Positions 45,383 through 55,763 of a stretch of 64,000 nt of DNA are shown here, piece by piece (position 1 is the stretch's first letter; the number at the start of each line of letters is the position of its first letter). Made by a program: the position numbers and the translations under genes. The stretch is taken from positions 29,558,804 to 29,622,803 of the forward strand of contig JBBCBC010000001.1 of assembly GCA_037126765.1 (NCBI GenBank), read 5' to 3'. The stretch comes from Stenogyne calaminthoides. Its lineage: Eukaryota > Streptophyta > Magnoliopsida > Lamiales > Lamiaceae. The notes beneath the pieces were generated by a model, which saw nothing but the letters and a program-made list of their open reading frames with translations, made no database searches and had not been told where the DNA came from.

Positions 45383-46875
45383 GCTGAACTGAAATAAACA
45401 ACTATATGCAATGGCACAAGTATATCTCAAGGTTCGATCACATGCTTCATATTAAAATCTCAAAAAAATATGAACATGCATCAGCCAACATCTCAAAACA
45501 GTTTAAATAAGCCACGTTGGGTGGGTCATTATTTAAACACATTCAAGCAAAAGTTACAAACAAGAACATTACAAACCTTTAATATCCAGATTAATAGTTG
45601 GCTCTCACTTTGACCAATATAAAATTAACAAATGACTTGGAAGTATATGCATATCAATTTTATACCTAAGTAATAACCATGATTAAATCTGAGATTATTA
45701 TTTCGCTTTGATCGAGCCTCGTTGGGAGGGTCATAAATGCCTCTAGTAATAACCCACAATCATCATACATTTGGGAATTCATTCATGTGAAACCTATCTT
45801 TTGACCGTCCGGGTTGGGGAATTTCTCCAAAAGAATTCACAAATAAATAAATCATGGAGGTCAAAATTAATTCAATTTTATTATCCGGAATAAAATTGTC
45901 AATTAATTATTTAAACATACTTAGTAATTTTGAAGGTGAGATTTTTCCATTTGGCAACCCTCATGCAAACACATTTAAACAAATTAAATAAAGCATAAGA
46001 TAGCGCAAATAAATCAAGCATAACAAAAAAATAAACATATTGGGCACAAATTATCCAATTGTCATGGTTTGATTTTTCTTGACTTGATCTTGAAGAAACA
46101 CGTCTCGAATTTCTCCCACTCGTTCGTCTCGAAAAAATACTTCGTCTCGAAACACCACGCCAAGCAGCTCGCAGTCGGGATGCACGCCCGCATCCGGCCG
46201 GCCACTTGGCCTAGAACGACCTCGGCGACCTCAAGACCGCCCGGCGGGCTATGCCCGCGATGCCTTGACACTCCCGGCACTGCCGGGCAGCGTCGGCGGC
46301 TCGGTAGGTGACAGCGCATCTGCGCAAGACGCTTCGCCACCTCCGCCTACGCCGCGCGACCCGGCGGCCGCAGCCTCCGCGTGCATCCGCCCGTCCTTCG
46401 GCACGGGTAGCGCCGCGGTACAGCGTGTGCTTAGCGCCCGCCCGTCTGTGTGACCTTATTCTCATGGCGCTTCGGCCGTCTGCCTCGCCCTGCGCCCCAT
46501 GCGTGCCGGTAGCGGCAAGGCCGCCGCCTACTCACGGTTTCGGATTTCATCCTTTAATTCTTCGTCTCTTCATTCCCGATCCGGTTACAATTTATTTACA
46601 AAAAATAAATAAACCTAGATCTAGACTAGTCTATTACATTGATAAAATCAAACAAATCCTAGTCTACTCGTGGATTTTCTCACGAGGTAAAACAAATCCG
46701 AGCGAATCGAATTAAAAAACACGGTTTATATGCATGCATAAATAAACACATTAAAATCCATGAAAATTGGATACCGCAAAGCAGATCTAATTGATTCTAC
46801 TATCCAATTTCAAATTTAATGTCGCGAATTAAATTACAATTTAAAAAATTGAGCGAAACCTTGGCTCGATACGAT
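45383..46875 (-). other. Copia-X leader, 1.5 kb, with a strongly GC-rich island
   Basis: It lies between the primer-binding site and gag. The island at about 46180-46530 is very rich in G+C in an otherwise AT-rich region and contains a perfect hairpin, CCCGGCA/TGCCGGG, near 46274-46289. ORFs of 60-135 codons appear on both strands at the same place, which is what GC-rich non-coding sequence produces. The phrases CACGTTGGGTGGGTCAT and CTCGTTGGGAGGGTCAT (45512 and 45719) form a diverged direct repeat. Confidence 0.6.
46858..46874 (-). promoter_or_regulatory. Degenerate primer-binding site of copia-X
   Basis: On the minus strand it reads TCGTATCGAGCCAAGG directly after the LTR end. The expected initiator Met-tRNA site differs by the loss of one base in CAGAG and one change at TGG. 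Both differences sit at CHG sites, matching the bias described elsewhere in the window. Confidence 0.6.
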
Positions 46876-49628
46876 TGTTGGGGAATGTGTTTTGCAGATC
46901 TATTAGGGATGAATATTTAAATACAAAATTAATTCTTTAATTATTACTAGCATGAATTAATCTATATTAATTCAAATAATAATTGCAACAACATATCATG
47001 CATATAAAAAGCCACGTAAAACCTACATCATGCGGAATCTACGGGTTTCGTGAGCGTCCCCCTCTCGAGATGGCGGTGACTTGATTCGGACGGACTAACC
47101 AAAAGGACTTCCCAAGTATTCCCTTAGCCCTTGCTCAACTATCCGGTGGAAGGATACTTGTCGAACAATTAACAAAAGGAAAAAATAAACTTTGTTGCAC
47201 GGTTATGTGGATTTGCTAATTTTTCCAGCACATGGAATTGTACTTGGGAATGAAACAATCATCCCCTATTTATAGGAGGGAGGTGGTCGAATTTTTCAGT
47301 AGAAAATCAATGTGGGAAAAGACTTTTCTTGATCACCAAGAAATCTTGAATATATCTCCTATATTCTTTTTCCCATAATTAAAATATTCACAAAATCCCA
47401 CCTCCTCCTCTATAATATGGTATTTTCGAAAATTTAGTGTTCAAGAATCCAGATTTGGATCTTCTTGAATTTATGAGATATTCTTGTATTTGAAAATACA
47501 TATCTTCCATAATATCTTTTTCAAGAAAATCAAGAAAATCTTTCTTGCCCACTATATTTTCAAATATTTGAAATTCTATTATGAAATAACCAAGTGGGAA
47601 TTTCTTGAATTTAATGAGATAATCTTGTATTCAAGAATACATATCTTCATTCCATAACAAAATTCAAAGAAAATCTTTCTCGACTTATTCATAATTTTGA
47701 AAAAAATTAGAGGAAAAATAAGCAAAAATATTTATTTTATTTTAATCACTTTTTAGGTTAATGGACTATATGTTGGGCTATTTCGGGGGCCTTTAGGAGA
47801 AATTAAGATTGGACCTTCTAATGGACCTTGAATATCTAATATTGAAACAATATAATTCAAGCCCATAAATATTAATTAATCCTTTACATAATTAATAAAC
47901 TATCCATCTTAACCCGTAAGGTTGATCAATATGGCTCCGGTCATTATTTCCGTGTTTAAGATTATCAAGCCCATTAATTAATTCAAGCCATTTGAAATAG
48001 CTTTCCATTAATTAAGATCTTTTGTCCTTGGTTGAGAGCGGTTCAACATTATTATCCATCACATGTGACTAAATTGCCCTAATTCCACTTGCAAGATTTG
48101 GTATGATAAAGCTTAATTGAACCTCATTTTTCTTAATCTTCGAACAAGCGTGTAATTGATTGATAACTACGATTCTTTGACTTAAATCTTAGCAATAATC
48201 AACGTAGATTCAATAATTTTGCCCAAGATAAAAAGTATTGAATCTCTTTTTGATTGCTAAGATAATAAGTCAATAAGAATTACCAATCGCGTGATCCTAT
48301 TTTATTGTTCGACGGTTCTTGGGAGGTTCATAAGGTTAATTCATTCCTTCTTGCATTGGAATTATTTATCCTCTGTAGGATAATAATGTTGAACGGTCAT
48401 GCACTAGTGTAATCTCTTGGACAAAAGACAAATTAATGGAAAGCCTTATTTCAACCTTCGCGATGGCTTGAATTAATTAATGGGCTAGATAATTTTTAAA
48501 CAAATTTTAATTTAATCTTTTGTGATCTGGTATAACCGGAGCCATATCAATGTAACGCGTATAAATTATTACACGATTTAAGATGGATATATGTAATATT
48601 AATTATATAAAGGGGATTAATTAATATTTATGGGCTAAATGAATAATATCAGTTTCAATTATTAGATAAAAAGGTCCATTAGAAGGTCCAATCTTAATTC
48701 TCCTAAAGGCCCCGAGTAGCCCAACATATAGTCCAATAACCTAAAAGGAGGTGATTAAAATAAAATAAATATTGTTGCTTATTTTTCCAAGTTAATTTCA
48801 AAATTTATAGATAAGTTGGGAGAAAGATTTTCTTTGAATTTTGTTATGGAATGAAGATATGTATTCTTGGAATACAAGATTATCTCATTAAATTCAAGAA
48901 ATCTCCCACTTGGTCATCTATATTAAGATTTTCGAAATGTTTGAAAATAGTGAGCAAGAAAGATTTTCTTGATTTTCTTGAAAAGATATTATGGAAGATA
49001 TGTATTTCTTGAAATACAAGAATATCTCATAAATTCAAGAAGATCCAAATCTTGGATTCTTGAACACTAAATTTTCGAAAATACCATATTATAGAGGAGG
49101 TGGGATTTTTGTGGAATATTTTAATTATGGGAAAAAGAATATAGGAGATATATTCAAGATTTCTTGGTGATCAAGAAAAGTCTTTTCCCACATTGATTTT
49201 CTACTGAAAAATTCGACCACCTCCCTCCTATAAATAGGGGATGATTGTTTCATTCCCAAGTACAATTCCATGTGCTGGAAAAATTAGCAAATCCACATAA
49301 GTGGTGCAACAAAGTTTATTTTTTCCTTTTGTTAATTGTTCGACAAGTATCCTTCCACCGGATAGTTGAGCAAGGGCTAAGGGAATACTTGGGAAGTCCT
49401 TTTGGTTAGTTCGTCCAACCGAATTCACTGCCATCCCGAGAGGTACGTTCACGTAAACTCGTAGATTCCGCATGCGTAGGTTTTACGTGGCTTTTTATAT
49501 GCATGATATGTTGTTGCAATTATTATTTGAATTAATATAGGATTAATTCATGCTAGTAATAATTATAAGAATTAAATTTGTATTTAAATATTCACCCCGA
49601 ATAGATCTGTGCAACTTATTCCCCAACA
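46876..49628. repeat. 2.75-kb palindrome of two opposed copia-X LTRs
   Basis: 46876-47750 is a clean copy of the LTR end (compare 39741-40620). 48750-49628 is the same sequence reversed. Between them, 47760-48720, sense and antisense LTR phrases are interleaved. For example CATGCACTAGTGTAATCTC (LTR sense) is followed by TTGAATTAATTAATGGGCTA (LTR antisense), so each half is a blend of the LTR and its own complement. Two full opposed pieces should total about 3.25 kb, but only 2.75 kb is present. The centre lies near 48252. Confidence 0.85.
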
Positions 49629-49662
49629 TAATCCACCACCTCCTCCGATTAATTTGAATCAG

Positions 49663-50127
49663 ATCTATGTGGAGGAGGTCGACACCAGTAGACAGTGGGT
49701 CCTTGGGTTCGGTAGGTTGTCTCCTGTCATAATCGCAGAGACGTAACCCTACTCGTCTCAGACCTCTGTTACTTCAGCACCGCAGCCGCTGCATCCGCAG
49801 CTGACGGTTGAATAGATTAGAGAGGCGATGACGGCCGAGCTCAGAGAAGAAAATCAGCGGAAGTGGCAGCGGCTTGCATCCGCTCTGGTCGTTCAAATGG
49901 GTTGATCACCAAATTATTTCCTCGACAACATTAATTTTGAGGACGGTGGGAGTCTTGGCGGTGGCGGCGGCGGTGGTCGTGGCAGTAGCGGTGATCATGC
50001 TGGTGGCGGTGGCAGTGGCGATGGTCGTGGTGGCGTTGGTCGTGGCGGTGGCGGTGGTCGTGCTGGTGGTGGTGGCAATGATGGCAGTAGCGGTGGCAGT
50101 GGCAGTGGGGTCGGGGTCAGAAATGAT

Positions 50128-50159
<32 letters not shown>

Positions 50160-50259
50160 TGGTGGTGGCTTGGATGATTTCGGTGACTTCTTACCTGATA
50201 ATTTGTTTATTTCTACTAATTTGGGTGATGATGAGGATGATTATTATCCGAATCAGTGA
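49663..50259 (+). pseudogene. CACTA gene, last exon: Transposase_24-like end and Gly-rich tail
   Basis: After GAATCAG the frame reads VYVEEVDTSRQWVLGFGRLS, matching the usual Transposase_24 phrase with a G-x-G just before a Ser/Pro-rich linker. IREAMTAELREENQRKWQRL, a helical region, follows. The tail is almost pure glycine (about 49940-50170) and then LDDFGDFLPDNLFISTNLGD with an acidic end, DDEDDYYPNQ, stopping at TGA 50257-50259. Two or three internal stops (TAA near 49747, TAG near 49815, TGA near 49901) break it; the last two could each be a single C-to-T change. A Val/Ala-rich ORF on the same strand (49874-50329) is only a shifted reading of the GGTGGC repeat. Confidence 0.6.
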
Positions 50260-50390
50260 TTGGAGGGATAATTTGAACAATTTACTCTATTTTTTTTATT
50301 ATTACTTGTTCATCGACACTTTTTTTTAATTTTTATTGTGAATTATGTATGCCTAATGTTTATATCGTTTATTTTTTTTTTGTTTATTTT

Positions 50391-53300
50391 TAAAGAAAAT
50401 TATAACTTGTTTAGATAGAAAAATATAACTTGTTTAAATAAAAAAAATTATAACTTGTTTAGATAGAAAAGTATTACTTGATTAAATAGAAAAGTATAAC
50501 TTGATTAGATAGAAAAGTATTACTTGATTAAATAGAAAAGTATAACTTGTTTAGATAGAAAAGTATTACTTGATTAAATAGAAAAGTATAACTTGTTTAA
50601 ATAGAAAAGTATAACTTGTTCAAAGAAAAGTATTAATTGATTAAATAGAAAAGTATAACTTGTTTAAATACAAAAGTATAACTTTTTTAAAGAAAAGTAT
50701 TACTTGATTAAATAGAAAAGTATAACTTGTTTAAATAGAAAAGTATAACTTGTTTAAAGAAAATTATTACCTAATTAAATAGAAAAGTATAACTTGTTTA
50801 GATATAAAAGTATAACTTGTTTAAATAGAAAAGTATAACTTGTTTACATAGAAAAGTATAACTTGTTTAAATAGAAAAGTATTACTTGATTAAATAGAAA
50901 AGTATAACTTGTTTAAATAGAAAAGTATAACTTGTTTAAAGAAAAGTATTACTTGATTAAATAGAAAAGTATAACTTGTTTAAATAGAAAAGTATAACTT
51001 GTTTAAAGAAAAATATTACTTAATTAAATAGAAAAGTATAACTTGTTTAGATAGAAAAGTATAACTTATTTAAATAGAAAAGTATTACTTGATTAAATAG
51101 AAAAGTATAACTTGTTTAGATAGAAAAGTATAACTTGTTTAAATAGAAAAGTATAACTTGTTTACATAGAAAAGTATAGCTTGTTTAAATAGAAAAGTAT
51201 TACTTGATTAAATAGAAAAGTATAACTTGTTTAAATAGAAAAGTATAACTTGTTTAAAGAAAAGTATTACTTGATTAAATAGAAAAGTATAACTTGTTTA
51301 GATAGAAAAGTATAACTTGTTCAGAGAAAAGTATTACTTGATTAAATAGAAAAGTATAACTTGTTAAAATAGAAAAGTATAACTTGTTTAAATAGAAAAG
51401 TATAACTTGTTTACATAGAAAAGTATAACTTGTTTAAATAGAAAAGTATTACTTGATTGAATAGAAAAGTATAACTTGTTTAAATAGAAAAGTACTTGTT
51501 TAAAGAAAAGTATTACTTGATTAAATAGAAAAGTATAACTTGTTTAAATAGAAAGTATAACTTGATTAAATAGAAAAGTATAACTTGTTTAAATAGAAAA
51601 GTATAACTTGTTTAAAGAAAAGTATTACTTGATTAAATAGAAAAGTATAACTTGTTTAGATAGAAAAGTATAACTTGTTCAAAGAAAAGTATTACTTGAT
51701 TAAATAGAAAAGTATAACTTGTTAAATAGAAAAATATTACTTGTTTAAATAGAAAAGTATAACTTGTTTAAATAGAAAAGTATAACTTGTTTAAATAGAA
51801 AAGTATAACTTATTAAATAGAAAAATATAACTTGTTTAGATAGAAAAGTATAACTTGTTTATATAGGAAAGTATAACTTGTTTACATAGAAAAGTATAAC
51901 TTGTTTAGATAGAAAAGTATTACTTGATTAAATAGAAAAGTATAACTTGTTTAAATAGAAAAGTATAACTTGTTTAAAGAAAATTATTACCTAATTAAAT
52001 AGAAAAGTATAACTTGTTTAGATATAAAAGTATAACTTGTTTAAATAGAAAAGTATAACTTGTTTACATAGAAAAGTATAATTTGTTTAAATAGAAAAGT
52101 ATTACTTGATTAAATAGAAAAGTATAACTTGTTTAAATAGAAAAGTATAACTTGTTTAAAGAAAAGTATTACTTGATTAAATAGAAAAGTATAACTTGTT
52201 TAAATAGAAAAGTATAACTTGTTTAAAGAAAAATATTACTTAATTAAATAGAAAAGTATAACTTGTTTAGATAGAAAAGTATAACTTATTTAAATAGAAA
52301 AGTATTACTTGATTAAATAGAAAAGTATAACTTGTTTAGATAGAAAAGTATAACTTGTTTAAATAGAAAAGTATAACTTGTTTACATAGAAAAGTATAGC
52401 TTGTTTAAATAGAAAAGTATTACTTGATTAAATAGAAAAGTATAACTTGTTTAAATAGAAAAGTGTAACTTGTTTAAAGAAAAGTATTACTTGATTAAAT
52501 AGAAAAGTATAACTTGTTTAAATAGAAAAGTATAACTTGTTTAAAGAAAAGTATTACTTGATTAAATAGAAAAGTATAACTTGTTTAGATAGAAAAGTAT
52601 AACTTATTTAAATAGAAAAGTATTACTTGATTAAATAAAAAAGTATAACTTGTTTAGATAGAAAAGTATTACTTGATTAAATAGAAAAGTATAACTTGTT
52701 TAAATAGAAAAGTATAACTTGTTTAAAGAAAAGTATTACTTGATTAAATAGAAAAGTATAACTTGTTTAAATAGAAAAGTATAACTTGTTTAAAGAAAAA
52801 TATTACTTAATTAAATAGAAAAGTATAACTTGTTTAAATAGAAAAGTATAACTTGTTTAAAGAAAAGTATTACTTGATTAAATAGAAAAGTATAACTTGT
52901 TAAAATAGAAAAGTATAACTTGTTTAAATAGAAATGTATAACTTGTTTACATAGAAACGTATAACTTGTTTAAATAGAAAAGTATTACTTGATTGAATAG
53001 AAAAGTATAACTTGTTTAAATAGAAAAGTACTTGTTTAAAGAAAAGTATTACTTGATTAAATAGAAAAGTATAACTTGTTTAAATAGAAAGTATAACTTG
53101 ATTAAATAGAAAAGTATAACTTGTTTAAATAGAAAAGTATAACTTGTTTAAAGAAAAGTATTACTTGATTAAATAGAAAAGTATAACTTGTTAAATAGAA
53201 AAATATTACTTGTTTAAATAGAAAAGTATAACTTGTTTAAATAGAAAAGTATAACTTATTAAATAGAAAAATATAACTTGTTTAGATAGAAAAGTATAAC

Positions 53301-53480
53301 TTGTTTATATAGGAAAGTATAACTTGTTTACATAGAAAAGTATAACTTGTTTAGATAGAAAAGTATTACTTGATTAAATAGAAAAGTATAACTTGTTTCG
53401 ATAGAAAAGTATAACTTGTTTAAAGAAAAGTATTACTTGATTAAATAGAAAAGTATAACTTGTTTAAATAGAAAAGTATA
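50391..53480. repeat. 3.1-kb AT-rich minisatellite with higher-order structure
   Basis: The basic units are 23 bp (GAAAAGTATAACTTGTTTAAATA and GAAAAGTATTACTTGATTAAATA) plus a 21-bp form ending TTTAAA. They are often ordered 23+23+21. About 130 units are present. Rare variants show larger duplications: AAATTATTACCTAATTAAAT occurs at 50761 and 51981, with matching variants for about 500 bp at a constant shift of 1,220 bp. A shortened unit (AAAAGTACTTGTTTAAAG) recurs at about 51488 and 53024, a shift of about 1,536 bp. It lies downstream of the CACTA gene and is cut by copia-B. Confidence 0.95.
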
Positions 53481-55510
53481 TGTTGGTCCCGGTGCTAACG
53501 AGTCTCACACGTGTATGGGGGGGAGAATACACGTGTTCAGTGATTTTAAAACTTTTCTTTCACTGAAGTCAGATGGGTTAGGTTATCCTGATGATTTTGC
53601 CCTGAGAAGCACAGATTGCCCTAAGTTAAAGTCTACTGAGAGAATGATCATGAGCTGCTTTCAGAAGCTTCAGATTAGCCCAACTGAACCTGAGTTTTAT
53701 CAGAGATCCTGAGGCGCTTGGATTAGATAATTATCTTACTGAACCCTTAGTAGAGTTAGTTCAGTTTGGTAACTATCTGTTCTAGCTACTCAAGTGTGCG
53801 GAATGGTTGGCCCTAAGTTTATACTCGTTTTAGCTTTGCTGAAAATCTTCCTTTTAATAAAACAGTGATTAAGGCTGTGATCAAGTTGATACAAGTTCAG
53901 TGGATTGGTTCCAACTGAATATCAGTGAATTATGCTTTCAGTGAAAAACATGCAACAGATAATAATGCAAATGTAAAGCAAAACAACAAAGAATTATAGT
54001 GGTTCAGAGACTCAAGCTCCTACGTCCACTCTCTCTGATCTTCAGATAAATTCCTTAACCACTTCCTAAAGCTTTCTGGCTAACTCAATGCAGCTTACTC
54101 GCTTTTCTACCTTGAGTTTTCTGGCTGACTCACTATAATTTACTAACTCAAACACACACAAGTGTTCAGACTATCACAAGTAGCTTACTAACTTCTTCTC
54201 TAGAGTTTTCTGGCTAACTCACTGTAGCTTACTAACTCTTTACAACTCCAACTCACCAACAAAACACAGACAAACTACCTTACAAAGGGTTTGGGTTTTG
54301 GGTTGGTTTCCAACTAGGATGAGATATCCTTTACAATAAGAACAAATGCAAAGGCTAGGATATCTCTACTAAGCTTTGGATATTTCTTATCAATCTAGGC
54401 TTAGTGAATGAGCTCTCTCCAATGTGAAACACTTGGGAAATTCTAGGTTTTTCGAGTGCTTCAATTTGCAATAATACGAATGAGCTCTTGAGTTGCTTTG
54501 AAATTTCCCGTAACCTTCAATGTAGAGGGTCACTAGTATTTATTGGCAACTTCACCAAGGTCACTCTTGAAAAACTATCCGTTGGAGGAGATAGCTTCAT
54601 GAGTTTCCTCTTATGGTGTTTGATGAACGGCTATTTTTAGGGTTTGAATACTCCCTTGCATGTTTTAGGAAATATGCATTCATGTAGCCAATCACCAATT
54701 TTTGCAGTCTGGAACATAGTACTACTGACATGATTTAGTGACCTGTCGTTTTCAGTGTCAGTAAAGTACAGTTTTGTCTTCCTCTGATTGGTTCTTGTCT
54801 TCAGTAAATGTAGACAAACAAAACGGCTCTTTTTGGTCAATCTCTTTGAGTGAGACAACCTTAAACAACACTTAGACTTAGTTCCTTTTGTCTGCATATG
54901 AATGATTTGGGCAATATCTACTTTTCTGAATATTCGCGTTTTTCTCAGTTTTGTAATCTTCAGATAGATACTATTCAGTGTCTCACGAACATTGAGGGTT
55001 ATCTTGAGTATTAAGTATCTTCTTGAGTCTTGATAACTCTTGGGTCTTGATGTCTTACGAGTCTTGATATCTTACGAGTCTTGATATCTTGAGTCTTGAT
55101 ATCTTGATGACATCTTTGAGTCTTGATGTCTTGATGACATCTTGAGTCTTGATGTCTTTAGTGACATCTTGAGTCTTGATGTCTTGATGACATCTTGAGT
55201 CTTGATTACTTGATTACTTGATTACTTCTTGAGTCTTGATGACATCTTGAGTTCTTGATTTCTTGACAACTTCTTGAGTCTTGATTTCTTGATTACTTTC
55301 TTGAGTCTTGATTACTTGATAACTTCTTGAGTCTTGATTTCTTAAAATCTAACTTGATCTATATCTGCTGGCTATACATGGTGCAGATAACTTCTGAACA
55401 ATCTATCTTTGAAATCGATTTCGATCTATCAAGATTATCCTGAACATGTCATACTTTCGGGGGGTTTTGGGATCTAATCAAAACTTCTTTATTAAATTCA
55501 TCTCCCAACA
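53481..55510 (-). repeat. Copia-B 3' LTR (2030 bp)
   Basis: It begins TGTTGGTCCC and ends CTCCCAACA on the plus strand. On the minus strand, U3 next to the polypurine tract holds a tandem array of about 27-bp units (plus strand TCTTGAGTCTTGATGTCTTGATGACA, with shorter variants) at 55010-55345. A weak TATA-like AATAAATA lies near 54537. The block GGGTTTGGGTTTTGGGTTGG with TTTCCAACTAGGATGAGA is shared with the LTRs at 30785-35531 and 35896-39203. Confidence 0.9.
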
Positions 55511-55526
55511 ATTTCCCCCTTTTTTA
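55511..55526 (-). promoter_or_regulatory. Polypurine tract of copia-B
   Basis: The complement ATTTCCCCCTTTTTTA sits directly at the LTR border and matches the tract of copia-A. Confidence 0.9.
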
Positions 55527-55763
55527 TGATGCCAAAACCATCTTGTTACAAAAACCTAACCTATACTCAGGTTTCAGTTTGTCCATTACAATCCAAAATG
55601 GTAATTTTTCCAACATTTTCAAAACATAAGGCATATCAAACATAAAAGACATGTAAAAAGATAATGAGATATTATCTTTGAGCATAAAGATAAAAGTTTC
55701 ATTGATGTAAGATAAGAGTTACATATTACAATGAAAAAAAAAAAAAAAAGAAGTACAAAAACT

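Larger units (their letters stand above)
39741..48600 (-). mobile_element. Copia-X: Ty1/copia retrotransposon inserted in an opposite LTR of its own family
   Basis: The 3' LTR is 39741-41472 and the internal region is 41473-46875. The 5' LTR starts at 46876 and merges into the palindrome. The polypurine tract GTGGGAGAT lies next to the 3' LTR (41473-41485, complement), and a degenerate initiator Met-tRNA site is at about 46858-46874. The insertion follows AGTAC in the outer LTR; the second copy of that target is lost in the scrambled centre near 48250. The right boundary is therefore approximate. The pol sequence is typical Ty1/copia, possibly Tork-like. Confidence 0.75.
39514..49628 (+). mobile_element. 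Solo LTR of the copia-X family, split by insertion of copia-X itself
   Basis: The first 227 bp (39514-39740, TGTTGGGATTATACTAGAAA...) are a plus-oriented LTR start. The end of the same LTR (…ATTCCCCAACA) lies at 49628. The target duplication TAATC flanks the pair (39509-39513 and 49629-49633). Everything between about 39741 and 48600 is a second, minus-oriented member of the family inserted into this LTR. Whether the outer unit was a solo LTR or lost its body later cannot be told. Confidence 0.8.
14586..53480 (+). mobile_element. Second CACTA element, inflated by nested LTR insertions (right end not seen)
   Basis: The terminal CACTACAAAAAATGCAGG lies at 14586 and is followed by many GCGACGGTT/AACCGTCGC-type subterminal motifs up to about 14900. 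The body is interrupted four times by LTR elements, each with a matching 5-bp duplication of CACTA sequence. Between insertions the pieces of one gene with CACTA-type character appear in order: a Gly-rich N-terminus (30209), SWKDVPESHRQLYFDEFR (about 30690), further fragments (35585, 39263, 39447), and VYVEEVDTSRQWVLGFGRLS to a Gly-rich C-terminus (49663-50259). A terminal minisatellite follows and is then cut by copia-B. That all pieces belong to one element is inference from order, strand and clean target duplications. Confidence 0.65.

Noticed and set aside
46069..46715. Several overlapping ORFs on both strands, including a Pro/Arg-rich 135-codon ORF
   Set aside because: They arise from the GC-rich leader of copia-X, where stops are rare by composition. 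They have no shared motif and no conserved start.
49874..50329. 151-codon Val/Ala-rich ORF resembling a membrane protein
   Set aside because: It is a shifted reading of the GGTGGC repeat. The frame that continues the CACTA protein upstream reads glycine and ends with a plausible acidic tail at 50259.
50391..53480. Regular short repeats that could suggest a CRISPR-like array
   Set aside because: The units are directly adjacent with no unique spacers, and the context is plant transposon DNA. It is a minisatellite.
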